This document shows, one piece after another, positions 39,269 through 48,137 of a stretch of 64,000 nt of DNA. The position numbers and the translations under genes are program-made. Where the stretch lies: contig NZ_JAJQVM010000015.1 in assembly GCF_021234875.1 (NCBI RefSeq), forward strand, positions 1 to 64,000, written 5' to 3'. This stretch comes from Marinibactrum halimedae (GTDB taxonomy: Bacteria; Pseudomonadota; Gammaproteobacteria; Pseudomonadales; Cellvibrionaceae). The notes beneath the pieces are model-generated. The model made no database searches. It was given only the letters and a program-made list of their open reading frames with translations, and had not been told where the DNA came from. The number at the start of each line of letters is the position of its first letter. Position 1 is the first letter of the stretch.

Positions 39269-40168
39269 TTAAACACCAACGTATTTATTAAACCAACCTA
39301 GAATCTGCTCTGGGTTTTTGCCAATCCAGTCATAAGCAGCAGCACGGTTGTGAGCGGCAGATTTTAATTTGGGAAGGTCAAGCCAAAGGATTTCTTTTTC
39401 AACGGTTAGATTTTGATAAACTTGTTCAACAAATTCTTTCTTGGTAAAAGGATCATTGGTGTTTTGAATAATCATGGTCGGGACGTTGATGTCTTTGACA
39501 TCATTGATAAACGTATTTTCCATGAAATCAATACCGGTTCTTTTTTCCATCACTTTATTGGCACTATTCCGTAAAAAACCTGGCATACCCATGGCGGTAA
39601 TAAAGTGTTTATAATCGACAGGCTGAATGGTCACCATCGCTTTAATATTCTTGTATTTCTTTAGGCCATCTTCTCTGCCGAAGGCAATAGTAGCGGCGCT
39701 GTTCCCCATGCATATACTGAATAAGCCGATATCACTGTCTTTGTACTCGGGGTGTTTACTGACGAAATCCACTGCAGCAATAACATCTTTACTCTCTTCT
39801 GGCCCCCAGCTAATCCAAGGTAATGTGCCTTCACCACTATCGCCATGGTTTCTGAAGTCGTACATGAGAACAGAGTATCCGGCATCAACCAGATACTTCG
39901 CTTGATTAAGAAATTCGATATCGGTGGGGTAGCCTTTGATCATGCCCTTATCTTTGCGGGTATAGCCGGCCCGGCAACATTGAATCCCAAAATGGGATTG
40001 AATAATAATTTTGTCGGTACCGCCTTTGATCAGCCATCCAGAGATTGTTACGCCGTCACTGGCTTTGAAGGTGACATCTTCATACTCTAACTCTCGGCTT
40101 GCTGGAGTATCGAAAACTGGCGAACTAGCCGGTTTAATCATCATATCTGCAATCATATTACCAAACAT
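39269..40168 (-). CDS. Alpha/beta hydrolase with Cys in the nucleophile elbow
   Basis: A 299-aa cytoplasmic alpha/beta-hydrolase-fold protein. Strand-turn elements are VTISGWLIKGG, YSVLMYDFRNHGDSG and IGLFSICMGNSAAT. The elbow is S-I-C-M-G, placing Cys where most family members have Ser, as in dienelactone hydrolases. A late NTNDPFTKKEF holds a candidate Asp and KSAAHNRAAA the His. A strong GGAGG lies before the ATG. Paired GTAAAC-N6-GTTTAC operators are 115-172 nt upstream. It is related in motif layout to the exported hydrolase of the same cluster. Substrate unknown. Confidence 0.78.
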   Translation of the reverse strand: MFGNMIADMMIKPASSPVFDTPASRELEYEDVTFKASDGVTISGWLIKGGTDKIIIQSHFGIQCCRAGYTRKDKGMIKGYPTDIEFLNQAKYLVDAGYSVLMYDFRNHGDSGEGTLPWISWGPEESKDVIAAVDFVSKHPEYKDSDIGLFSICMGNSAATIAFGREDGLKKYKNIKAMVTIQPVDYKHFITAMGMPGFLRNSANKVMEKRTGIDFMENTFINDVKDINVPTMIIQNTNDPFTKKEFVEQVYQNLTVEKEILWLDLPKLKSAAHNRAAAYDWIGKNPEQILGWFNKYVGV

Positions 40169-40282
40169 TTTTCCGCCTCCTTCAGGCTTAATTTACTCTG
40201 GTTTGTTTAAGGCCAATATTGATCTTTTATTGAATATTGATGTGGCGCTGGTCTATGGAGCCAGACCCTTCAGATCAAACTT

Positions 40283-40340
40283 GTAAACTCATAGGTTTAC
40301 TATACGCTTGAATCTTTATTGTGTAAACCTTTGAGTTTAC
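40283..40340. promoter_or_regulatory. Paired TetR-type operators upstream of the cytoplasmic hydrolase
   Basis: Two 18-bp palindromes, GTAAACTCATAGGTTTAC (40283-40300) and GTAAACCTTTGAGTTTAC (40323-40340), have starts 40 bp apart. The consensus GTAAAC-N6-GTTTAC recurs, also as a pair, upstream of the TetR gene. The 300-nt gap between the hydrolase and SDR genes holds nothing else but a 15-bp repeat. Confidence 0.82.
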
Positions 40341-40370
40341 TTTTGTGTTGTATTGTTTTGTGTTGTATTG
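40341..40370. repeat. 15-bp tandem repeat, two exact copies
   Basis: TTTTGTGTTGTATTG at 40341-40355 and 40356-40370, directly adjoining the second operator of the hydrolase promoter region. Confidence 0.9.
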
Positions 40371-40467
40371 GCTTAAGGGCTTTACTCTCAGATTATACAT
40401 TTCACAGATTAGTATAGCCCTTAGCCTTTCGTCGTTAATGTTATTGATGGGATCACTTTTTAAAAAA

Positions 40468-41535
40468 TTACTTTTTAGCGAACTCAAAAAAATCGCCGAA
40501 AGCCTGTTCTGACATTTTCCAGCACAACTCTTGATTGTGTGGGTCTAAACAGAATTTTTCGTGCTCGGGCTTACCGTGGTCTAACTTCCCTTCTGAAAGA
40601 GATTTGGCCGGTGTGCCGACGTCAAATTCATTTGGTTGTATAAAATCGCCATTCAAAATATTCTCAGCGAGTGAGGCATGGGCGATCGTCAGTGAACCAT
40701 CTGCTGCCGATTGGCGTTTCATTTTGAGTTGCATAACTCGAATGACCACTTTTGCCAAGAGCTTAATAAAAAGGCTATTGTCGGCGGTGGAATTGGTCAC
40801 TAAGTTAGTTTCAGCAAAACCAGGTTCAGAGCAAAGGCTTTTGATCTTGTTGGTATCATAACCTCTTTGCTCAAGCATCTGTCCTAACTTGAGTGCGAAG
40901 GTAATGCAGGCGAGCTTGCTTTGGCGGTATCGTTCAAGCCCTGCGTTAGGAGAATCGCCGCCCAAGGTGCCAGCTTTTGATGTTAGAAAAAATGTCTCTT
41001 CTTGGGGGAGTTTAGACATGTAGCGAACACCAGAGGTCTGCTGACATATTCTCACTTCTTTACCATTTTCTAGCGCGAGATCAAACGAGGGAAAGACATG
41101 CTTAGCAAGAAGGTAATGAGAATAAAAATTGACTTGCATTTGTATGTCATACCCTAAGGCAGAGCGGGTGTCATTGACCGGGCCAAACCCAGCATTATTT
41201 GCCAATACGTTGAGACCGCCATAATTCTTAGCGATTAAATTAACTTGCTCAGCGGCTTTTTTTACAGATTCTACACTTTTTAAATCGCAGGCAATCGTGT
41301 GTAATTGCGTGCTGCTACCACTATTCTTTATTTCAGTTTGCAGTTTTGTTACCGCTTCTTCCACTCGAGGTGATTCTCTATTCAAAAGCAGAAGTGCTTT
41401 TACGTTTTTTCTAATGGCAAAAACCGATGCCCAGTAGCCCGTACCGGACGTGGTTCCTGTAATAGCCATAACAGTATCAGGGCTATTGGGTATCTTGCTT
41501 AGCCAATTGTCGAAGTATTTTGTTTGAATAGCCAT
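40468..41535 (-). CDS. Short-chain dehydrogenase/reductase
   Basis: A 355-aa SDR. The nucleotide-binding motif is TGTTSGTGYW (residues about 26-35), with the NNAG motif in LNVLANNAGFG and the active-site pair YRQSK. The extra length and the LNVLANNAG/YRQSK layout resemble the protochlorophyllide-reductase-like branch of SDRs. Substrate unknown. It follows the exported hydrolase gene by about 37 nt on the same strand, so the two should be one transcript starting at the TetR-operator region near 42.6 kb. Confidence 0.88.
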   Translation of the reverse strand: MAIQTKYFDNWLSKIPNSPDTVMAITGTTSGTGYWASVFAIRKNVKALLLLNRESPRVEEAVTKLQTEIKNSGSSTQLHTIACDLKSVESVKKAAEQVNLIAKNYGGLNVLANNAGFGPVNDTRSALGYDIQMQVNFYSHYLLAKHVFPSFDLALENGKEVRICQQTSGVRYMSKLPQEETFFLTSKAGTLGGDSPNAGLERYRQSKLACITFALKLGQMLEQRGYDTNKIKSLCSEPGFAETNLVTNSTADNSLFIKLLAKVVIRVMQLKMKRQSAADGSLTIAHASLAENILNGDFIQPNEFDVGTPAKSLSEGKLDHGKPEHEKFCLDPHNQELCWKMSEQAFGDFFEFAKK

Positions 41536-41572
41536 TTTGGATTCCTAACGATGAATATAAGCAGTAACGGGT

Positions 41573-42586
41573 TTATTTCATATGTTTGTCAAACCACTCA
41601 ATTACCTGAGAGGGGTCATTAGAAAAATAACGATACGCTTCAGTGCGAATATTTGTGTCTTCAATCCAAAACAGTTTTTTCTCTTCTACGGGAATACTCT
41701 CGAAAATATCTTCCATGTCGTAGGGTTTTGTTAAAAAATCATCTCGGACTTGAACTAAAAAAGTAGGGAAATTGATAGATTTCGCGAACGTTGGCATATC
41801 GATATCACTGGTTCTAATACTGGTGAGTTTTTCATACTCGGTTTCCCATGTTTCTGCAGGAATGCCAGCTGCAGTAACCCCACCATCAATGAAAGCTTTA
41901 GCGGAGAGTGGCTGAAGAGCCATCATAGATTTTATGCCTTCAAATTCTTCTGGGTGTTTATGAATAGCTGTGAAGGTAGAGTTGGCACCATAACATTGTG
42001 TGTAAATAGAAATATCCATGTTTTTTGTCTCTTCGCGAGAGCGGACATAACGAAGAGCGCCAATGACATCACGGTACTCAATTAAGCCAGAGCCAATAAT
42101 TGGGTGAGGACCAGGAGCACTTAAGCCATTTCCTCGAAGGTCATAAGTCAGAATGTTATAACCGGCTTCATGGAGCGCTTTGTATAAAGGTAAAAAATTT
42201 ACTTCAAACCCTGGGCCACCGATACTCCAGGGCTCTAAGTGCCCGGGTAAACCATAACGGTTAGCGCCTTTAAAATGATTGACGATGATGATGTTGTCAG
42301 ATGAGCCGGGAATAAACCAGCCCTCGATCACGGTGCCGTCCATTGCTGGGAAAAACACGTCCTCATATTTCATGTCGTAGTCGCTGGGTCTTCGTAGGAT
42401 AGGGGTACGAGACGCTTCGCCCATAACATGTAACATCGCTTTCATGGCTTGTTGTGATTGTTCGTTCATTTTAGTTTTCTCCTGTGATTGGTCTGCCATT
42501 GCGAATGGCATGCCTAATAAAAAACTTATTATTAATGACGCAATATATTTTGGGGTACGGTGTAAATATAAATCTCGGTTCACCAT
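41573..42586 (-). CDS. Exported alpha/beta hydrolase with Cys in the nucleophile elbow
   Basis: A 337-aa protein with an N-terminal signal (SLIISFLLGMPFAMADQS) and an alpha/beta hydrolase domain: GTVIEGWFIPGSSDNIIIVNH, YNILTYDLRGNGLSAPG, ISIYTQCYGANSTF. The elbow is T-Q-C-Y-G, again with Cys for Ser, and an Asp in VQVRDDFLTKPYD. It is first in a leftward operon with the SDR and is divergent from the TetR gene, with paired operators in the shared 140-nt gap. It is probably periplasmic; substrate unknown. Confidence 0.78.
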   Translation of the reverse strand: MVNRDLYLHRTPKYIASLIISFLLGMPFAMADQSQEKTKMNEQSQQAMKAMLHVMGEASRTPILRRPSDYDMKYEDVFFPAMDGTVIEGWFIPGSSDNIIIVNHFKGANRYGLPGHLEPWSIGGPGFEVNFLPLYKALHEAGYNILTYDLRGNGLSAPGPHPIIGSGLIEYRDVIGALRYVRSREETKNMDISIYTQCYGANSTFTAIHKHPEEFEGIKSMMALQPLSAKAFIDGGVTAAGIPAETWETEYEKLTSIRTSDIDMPTFAKSINFPTFLVQVRDDFLTKPYDMEDIFESIPVEEKKLFWIEDTNIRTEAYRYFSNDPSQVIEWFDKHMK

Positions 42587-42635
42587 ATGTCTCCAAGGCT
42601 CTAGGTTAAATTAAGTGATGTAGGAGTTTGTATTT

Positions 42636-42692
42636 GTAAACTCATGGGTTTACTATAACACTGAAATTGAAAATGTAAACCCGAAAGTGTAC
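42636..42692. promoter_or_regulatory. Paired TetR-type operators between the exported hydrolase and tetR
   Basis: GTAAACTCATGGGTTTAC (42636-42653) and GTAAACCCGAAAGTGTAC (42675-42692, one arm mismatch) have starts 39 bp apart, the same geometry as the pair at 40283-40340. The first copy differs by a single base from the one at 40283. Binding by the adjacent TetR protein is inferred. Confidence 0.85.
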
Positions 42693-42725
42693 AATTTTAC
42701 TCGAAGCTGGAAATGAGGTGTTAAA

Positions 42726-43361
42726 TTGACTGAAGTGGCTACAAAAGAGCGTAAAAAGACGCTAAGTGAAATAAAACGTGAGGCTATTATTGATGCAGCA
42801 AAAAGCGTTTTTTTAGAGCTGGGCGTGGAAAGAGCGCATATGAATCGAATTGCTGAAGTAGCGCAGGTTTCTAAGCGCACCGTTTATAAGCATTTTGAAT
42901 CGAAAGAGAGTTTGCTTATGCAATTGCTTGGTCAGTTGTGGACGGTGGGTATGACGAAGCTAGAGGTGTCTTATGACCCGAGTGCGTCATTAAAATTACA
43001 GCTGGAGTCATTGATTAAAGAGGAGGTAGAGGCCTTAAGTAGTGAGGAGTATATTGGGTTGGCCCGCATCGCTATGGAACATTTTCTATTTCAACCGGGC
43101 ATCATTCAGTCAGAATTAGAAAATGTGGATCCGAAAAAAACCGCTTTGTATCGCTGGATGAAGGCCGCTACGGATGATGGTCGCTTGGATATCTCTGATT
43201 TAGATTACACGTTTTCTCAACTTCAAAGCTTGCTAAAAGGAAGTTGTTTTTGGCCTCAGATGGCGAAAGTTACCCCCATTTTGGATGAAGAGCAGAAAAT
43301 GAAGTTGATACAGGAAAGTGCAAAGCTCTTTTTGGCTCGTTATGTGGTTGGTGTAGCCTAG
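42726..43361 (+). CDS. TetR-family transcriptional regulator
   Basis: A 211-aa repressor-type protein. The N-terminal helix-turn-helix reads REAIIDAAKSVFLELGVERAHMNRIAEVAQVSKRTVYKHFESKESLL (about residues 15-62), with a helical ligand domain behind. TTG 42726 follows GAGG and is the likely start; no ATG preserves the first helix. It is divergent from the hydrolase-SDR operon and should control it and the second hydrolase unit through four related palindromes. Ligand unknown. Confidence 0.88.
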   Translation: MTEVATKERKKTLSEIKREAIIDAAKSVFLELGVERAHMNRIAEVAQVSKRTVYKHFESKESLLMQLLGQLWTVGMTKLEVSYDPSASLKLQLESLIKEEVEALSSEEYIGLARIAMEHFLFQPGIIQSELENVDPKKTALYRWMKAATDDGRLDISDLDYTFSQLQSLLKGSCFWPQMAKVTPILDEEQKMKLIQESAKLFLARYVVGVA

Positions 43362-43462
43362 AGGCGGGTGTTTCTTGGCGTTTTAGTTAGGCATATTTTA
43401 CTGAATGTTGAGAAGAGTGCAGTGCCCCAGAAGGGCACTGAAAAAATAAAAGAAATAATAAA

Positions 43463-46345
43463 TTACGTTGTTACCACCAATCGCACAGAATCCAATCTCG
43501 CCTGCACTTGATCCAAATAAGACAGCAATGTCATAGACTGCTCTTTTAAATGGTCCACTTCTTCCTGACGAATATTCGGATTCACTTTTGCCAAGGCTTC
43601 CATACGATCAATTTCATATTGTTGTTGTTTAAGCATGTTGGCTTTGGCGTCGTTCACTAGGGTTTTTTGTTTTTCTTCCGCTAAGTTTTGCGCGTGTTTT
43701 AGCGTGGCGTCGACGTCGTTGCGAACGTGCTTGAGCAACTTGTCTGCTGGGCCTCTTCCCACTTTTTGGGCGAGCTTGGTAATGTGCTCACTGGTAATGA
43801 TGTGGCCGAGGTCTTTGCTTTTGTTGTCGATTAAAAAGCGCACTGGCTGTGTGGGCAGGTAGCGTCCAATTTGTAACGACTTGGGGGCAGGGCAGTGCAT
43901 CACGTACACCACCTCAACTAACATGCCACCGGGTTTGAGTGGCGGTAGTTTGATGGTGCAAAGGCTACAGTTGCCATGGTCACCCTCAGTGATCATCTCC
44001 ATCGCGCCGGTGACCATGGGATGCTCCCAGGTTAAGAAGGTGAGATCTTCTCGGCTTAGGGATTTCTCGCGATTGAAACACACGCTGATGCCATCGTCCG
44101 GCAATTCTGGGAAATGGGAATGCATGTTTTCGCCGGGGCGCAATACCATGGCGGATTCACTGTGAGATTGATGTTCCACAGAGAATTGATCGAACACCCG
44201 TGTCATGTATTGAGTGATGGCGTCTTCTTCGCCGTGGGTATGAATGGCGTCGATAATCTCGTTGGCTTTTTCAGGGTTACACGAGTTCATTTCCAGCAAG
44301 CGGTCGCGGCCTTGTTGTAAGGTTTCTAAGGTGCTGGCGTTAAGGTCTTCGGTTTCCTGAATAAGCGTATCCAGCGTTTCTTGATCTGCTGGGTTTTCTA
44401 AGCAATTGGCGAGTTGTTCTTTGAATCGTTCACCGAGCACAGCACCGGCAGGGTTGGTGATTTCAAATCCATTCATGCCCTCATGGAACCAGTCGAGTAA
44501 GACCGATTGGGCGGAGTCTTCAAAGAAAGGCACGTGAATGTTCACGGTGTTTTTCTGTCCGATGCGGTCTAGTCGGCCAATACGTTGTTCCAGTAAGTCG
44601 GGGTTGCGAGGCAAATCAAACATGATCAAATGGCTGGCAAACTGGAAGTTTCGGCCTTCACTGCCGATTTCCGAGCACAGCAGAATTTGGGCACCGTCTT
44701 CTGGATCTGCGAAATAGGCTGCCGCGCGATCACGCTCAAGAAGCGAAAGGTCTTCATAGAACACACTGGAGCGAATACCGTTGCGTAAACGCAGGAATAT
44801 TTCCAGTGCCAAGGCTGTATTGGCATTGGCGGTAATGAGTAGGACTTTTTCTTTTTTGTGTTGTTTTAAGAAGCCCAATAGCCATTGCACGCGAGGGTCG
44901 GTATTCACCCATTCGGCTTCCATGGGGTTGTCAGCGGAGTGAGGCTGTTCTGGGTAGAGATCCGTGGCGCTGTAGTTTTCTGGTAGCTCAAGTGGGTGAG
45001 GGTTCAGTACCCGCTCTGGGAAGCCCTCAACGCTGGAACGTGTGTTGCGGAAAAGCACGCGGCCAGTGCCGTGGCGATCTAACAATTCGCGGACGTGATT
45101 GAAAATAATGCTGTTGGTGGCGTCTTCGCAATCGGTTTCGCTTAAGGTTTGTAGCAGGTGGTTAAAGCGCTCTTCACCAATGACCGACTGCAAGTGTGAC
45201 TGAAAGGCTTTTGCACTCTCGTCAGTGGCACTTAATTGTGCCGGCCCATCGTGACTCAGTAACGTTTGAATGAGATCGTTGATGGGTTGATAGTTGGCTT
45301 CCTCTTCTTGGAAAGCACTCAGGCTGTGATAACGATTGGGGTCTAGCAGGCGCAATCGGGCGAAGTGGCTTTCAATACCCAGTTGCTCTGGTGTGGCGGT
45401 TAATAAGAGTAGGCCGCGAGCGATACCGGCTAGGCGTTCAACTACTTGGTAGTCGATACTGGCTTCGGCTTCGCTCCATTGTAAGTGATGGGCTTCATCC
45501 ACACAGAAAATATCCCACTCGCAGGCGGCCGCTTGATCGGCGCGTTCGGGGTTCTCGGTCAGCAAGCTTAGGCTACATAACACCAGCTGGGTGGACTCAA
45601 ATGGGTTATCACTTTCGCTTTCGGTAATGGCTTGGCAGCGGGCTTCGTCTAGTAAGGTAAATTGCAAATTAAAACGGCGCAGCATTTCCACCAGCCACTG
45701 GTGAACCAAGCTATCGGGCACGGCAATCAAAATACGTTGGGCGCGGCCACTGTGCAGCTGCTGGTGAATAATTAAACCGGCTTCGATGGTTTTACCGAGG
45801 CCCACTTCGTCGGCCAATAAAACTCGTGGTGCAAATCGATTTGCCACTTCTTGGGCGATAAAGAGCTGATGGGGTAGGGTGTCGACACGTGGCCCAAGTA
45901 AACCGTTGACGCCGGATTGTTGCAGACGGGACACCTCTTTTAGGGTGTCTAGGCGCAATTGGAATCGACGAGGCTTATCGACGTTGCCGGCAAACAGGCG
46001 CTCTTGTGGTCCGCTGAAGTGAACGAAGGAATTCAACTCCAGTTCGATAATGTCTTTGTCTTCCCCATTGTCGTTGCGGCCTTTGTAAACCAAGTAGTGG
46101 TCTTCGTGCTCAACAACATCCATGACAGTAAAACGCTGGTCGTCAAGGTCGGTAATGGTGTCGCCGATGTCATAGCGAACGCGTGTTAGAGGCGCGTTGT
46201 TTTCAAAATAGGTGCGTCTCTCACCGGCGGCGGGGAAGGAGAGAGTGACACGCCGCTCTTCGATATCGACAACCATGCCGAGACCCAACTCGGTCTCTGC
46301 GTTACTGATCCAGCGCTGGCCCAAAGCGAAGGTAGGTTGTGTCAA
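43463..46345 (-). CDS. rapA: RNA polymerase-associated ATPase RapA
   Basis: RapA is a SWI2/SNF2 translocase that recycles RNA polymerase after transcription. TTG 46345, 7 nt after AGGAG, gives 960 aa beginning TQPTFALGQRWISNAETELGLG, which aligns with the usual RapA N-terminus; a 25-codon upstream extension is not supported. N-terminal Tudor-like domains are followed by the helicase core: Walker A DEVGLGKTIEAG (K185), DEAH in VDEAHHLQW, LLTATPEQLG, and the second lobe SEIGSEGRNFQFA and QRIGRLDRIGQ. A C-terminal RapA-specific region ends the protein. Confidence 0.95.
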   Translation of the reverse strand: MTQPTFALGQRWISNAETELGLGMVVDIEERRVTLSFPAAGERRTYFENNAPLTRVRYDIGDTITDLDDQRFTVMDVVEHEDHYLVYKGRNDNGEDKDIIELELNSFVHFSGPQERLFAGNVDKPRRFQLRLDTLKEVSRLQQSGVNGLLGPRVDTLPHQLFIAQEVANRFAPRVLLADEVGLGKTIEAGLIIHQQLHSGRAQRILIAVPDSLVHQWLVEMLRRFNLQFTLLDEARCQAITESESDNPFESTQLVLCSLSLLTENPERADQAAACEWDIFCVDEAHHLQWSEAEASIDYQVVERLAGIARGLLLLTATPEQLGIESHFARLRLLDPNRYHSLSAFQEEEANYQPINDLIQTLLSHDGPAQLSATDESAKAFQSHLQSVIGEERFNHLLQTLSETDCEDATNSIIFNHVRELLDRHGTGRVLFRNTRSSVEGFPERVLNPHPLELPENYSATDLYPEQPHSADNPMEAEWVNTDPRVQWLLGFLKQHKKEKVLLITANANTALALEIFLRLRNGIRSSVFYEDLSLLERDRAAAYFADPEDGAQILLCSEIGSEGRNFQFASHLIMFDLPRNPDLLEQRIGRLDRIGQKNTVNIHVPFFEDSAQSVLLDWFHEGMNGFEITNPAGAVLGERFKEQLANCLENPADQETLDTLIQETEDLNASTLETLQQGRDRLLEMNSCNPEKANEIIDAIHTHGEEDAITQYMTRVFDQFSVEHQSHSESAMVLRPGENMHSHFPELPDDGISVCFNREKSLSREDLTFLTWEHPMVTGAMEMITEGDHGNCSLCTIKLPPLKPGGMLVEVVYVMHCPAPKSLQIGRYLPTQPVRFLIDNKSKDLGHIITSEHITKLAQKVGRGPADKLLKHVRNDVDATLKHAQNLAEEKQKTLVNDAKANMLKQQQYEIDRMEALAKVNPNIRQEEVDHLKEQSMTLLSYLDQVQARLDSVRLVVTT

Positions 46346-46866
46346 GGTACTTCTCCTAATTCTGGTTTTGTTCAATCTTGTGTTGTTCGATTTTACGGTG
46401 TTCAGTCGAGTGCCGTGCAATCAGGCTAATGCTGATTGATGACGAATGCCATCAGCGTTCATGGGTCACACGATAGTGTAGCGGCAGTGTGATTCATTTT
46501 ATTGAAGGTTCGAATTCCTTTGACGACACTCACAGTGCAATCTGATGCTTTAATGCGCAAAAAAACGGCGGTTTTGTATGAAATTTAAGCCTATTTGCGC
46601 TTCCCGTAAAAAGGGTTCGGATGATAGGGATTTAGCATCATTTTGTCACTTCGATGCGTTGAGTTCTGATGGATTTTTACAGGAACGACTCAGGCGTTGA
46701 CTCGTGAGCACCATTGGTACGGATTAAATTGAGTATCGTTTAAAACCGCGTGTTGCGACGGTTGTGTACTATGGTTGTGTACTATGCTGAGTGTGAGTTG
46801 TCAGTCGCGTGTGTCTCTTCTTACTTGTCTTTTTTTACAGGTTTGTTCGTTTACAGAGAGGTTTTT
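46346..46866. other. Intergenic region between rapA and the M14 peptidase gene
   Basis: About 520 nt. It holds the rapA ribosome site, a tRNA-like but unpaired segment (46471-46525), and an exact 13-bp duplication GGTTGTGTACTAT (46760-46772, 46773-46785). An open frame extends through its right part into the peptidase but lacks a ribosome site before 46867. No RNA gene is supported. Confidence 0.45.
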
Positions 46867-48000
46867 GTGGTTGCGCTGCCCCCTGTTGCTACTCCCCCAC
46901 TTCACCTTGCGCGAACTGCGCCGGAGCATTGTCCTGTTCTTGAGCGTGATCGTGCTGAGCAGTCACAGCTACGCCGTTTATTGCCGGAATTACTGGAACT
47001 TGAACGTTTAATGCATCGTGGCGCAGAGCGCATGGTGTGTCGAAGCGAGGCCGCTGTTGCGGTAGACGATTTGCAATTGCCGATTTACTCCGTGGCATTG
47101 GGTAACCCAAACCGAGAGTGTCCTGCTATTTTGCTGACCGGCGGTGTGCATGGTGTTGAGCGCATTGGTACTCAAGTGATACTGGGCTTTTTGCATTCTT
47201 TGGTAGAGCGACTGACTTGGGATGCGTCGCTGACGAGACTACTTGATGAACTCTATGTGGTCATGGTGCCGATTGTGAACCCTGGTGGTATGTATCACAA
47301 CTGGCGGGCCAATCCTAATGGCGTTGATCTTAATCGAAATGCGCCAGTGGATGTGGATTGCGATGTAGGACGCTCAACCCCTCTTATCGGTGGTGGTCAA
47401 CGCTTTAGTCGTTACCTACCGTGGTATCGTGGTAAAGCGGGTAAAGAGATGGAAGTCGAGGCTCAGGCGTTGGAAAAGGTCGTCTTGCGAGAATTGACCC
47501 CTCGGCCAGCCTCATTGGTGTTGGATTTACACTCTGGCTTTGGGTTTCGAGACCGGCTTTGGTTTCCCTATGCTTATCGCCGTCGCCCGATCAGTACGTT
47601 GGCGGAATATATGTCCCTTAAGCTCCTGTGGGAGCGCAGCTACCCCAGTCAAGCGTACCAATTTGAACCCCAATCTCAGCATTATTTAACCCACGGGGAT
47701 TTGTGGGATTTTTTGTGTATCGAGATGCAATACGATTACAAGCAATTGTTTTTGCCGTTGACTTTGGAGTTGGGGTCATGGAATTGGGTGCGCAAACGAC
47801 CTCAGCAGATGTTCAGTCGATTGGGGTTATTTCACCCAATGGTGCCCCATCGTCAACAACGCGCACTTCGAGATCATCAACTTTTATTGCATTTTATGTT
47901 GAAGGCCACCAGCAGCTATAGCGCGTGGCTACCGGATTCAAAAAGTCGCGACAGTCTTCACCAAGCGGCATTGAATCTTTGGTATCAGGATTTACTCTAA
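46867..48000 (+). CDS. M14-family zinc carboxypeptidase-like protein
   Basis: A 377-aa protein with the M14 layout: metal pair in LTGGVHGVERIGTQV (H..E), substrate-binding MVPIVNPGGMYHNWR and GVDLNRNAP, third ligand His in LVLDLHSGFGFRD, and a late catalytic Glu in LPLTLELGSWNWV. GTG 46867 is 6 nt behind AGAGAGG and is preferred over an upstream frame. DUF2817-type relatives act on unknown peptides or amide bonds. No signal peptide, so it is probably cytoplasmic. The gap to the next gene carries a 15-bp repeat. Confidence 0.82.
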   Translation: MVALPPVATPPLHLARTAPEHCPVLERDRAEQSQLRRLLPELLELERLMHRGAERMVCRSEAAVAVDDLQLPIYSVALGNPNRECPAILLTGGVHGVERIGTQVILGFLHSLVERLTWDASLTRLLDELYVVMVPIVNPGGMYHNWRANPNGVDLNRNAPVDVDCDVGRSTPLIGGGQRFSRYLPWYRGKAGKEMEVEAQALEKVVLRELTPRPASLVLDLHSGFGFRDRLWFPYAYRRRPISTLAEYMSLKLLWERSYPSQAYQFEPQSQHYLTHGDLWDFLCIEMQYDYKQLFLPLTLELGSWNWVRKRPQQMFSRLGLFHPMVPHRQQRALRDHQLLLHFMLKATSSYSAWLPDSKSRDSLHQAALNLWYQDLL

Positions 48001-48055
48001 ATAGGGTGAGAACAAATTACGGTAAAAATAAGCTTCGGTGCGAACCAATCTACGT

Positions 48056-48085
48056 ACTTGAAGGTTACGCATTTGAAGATTACGC
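48056..48085. repeat. 15-bp tandem repeat, two copies
   Basis: ACTTGAAGGTTACGC (48056-48070) is followed by ATTTGAAGATTACGC (48071-48085) and the start of a third copy. Confidence 0.8.
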
Positions 48086-48137
48086 ACTTGATCAAGAGAT
48101 GGGCGTTTCAAACACATTTCTGTAAACGGGCAACATT

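Noticed and set aside
46346-46420. 25-codon N-terminal extension of RapA
   Set aside because: The extension is unlike RapA N-termini, while TTG 46345 has AGGAG at ideal spacing and yields the family start.
46471-46525. tRNA-like segment with D-arm-like TAGTGTAGCGGCA and T-arm-like GGTTCGAATTCC
   Set aside because: The distance between the two motifs is too short and neither acceptor, anticodon nor T stems pair properly. At most a degraded relic.
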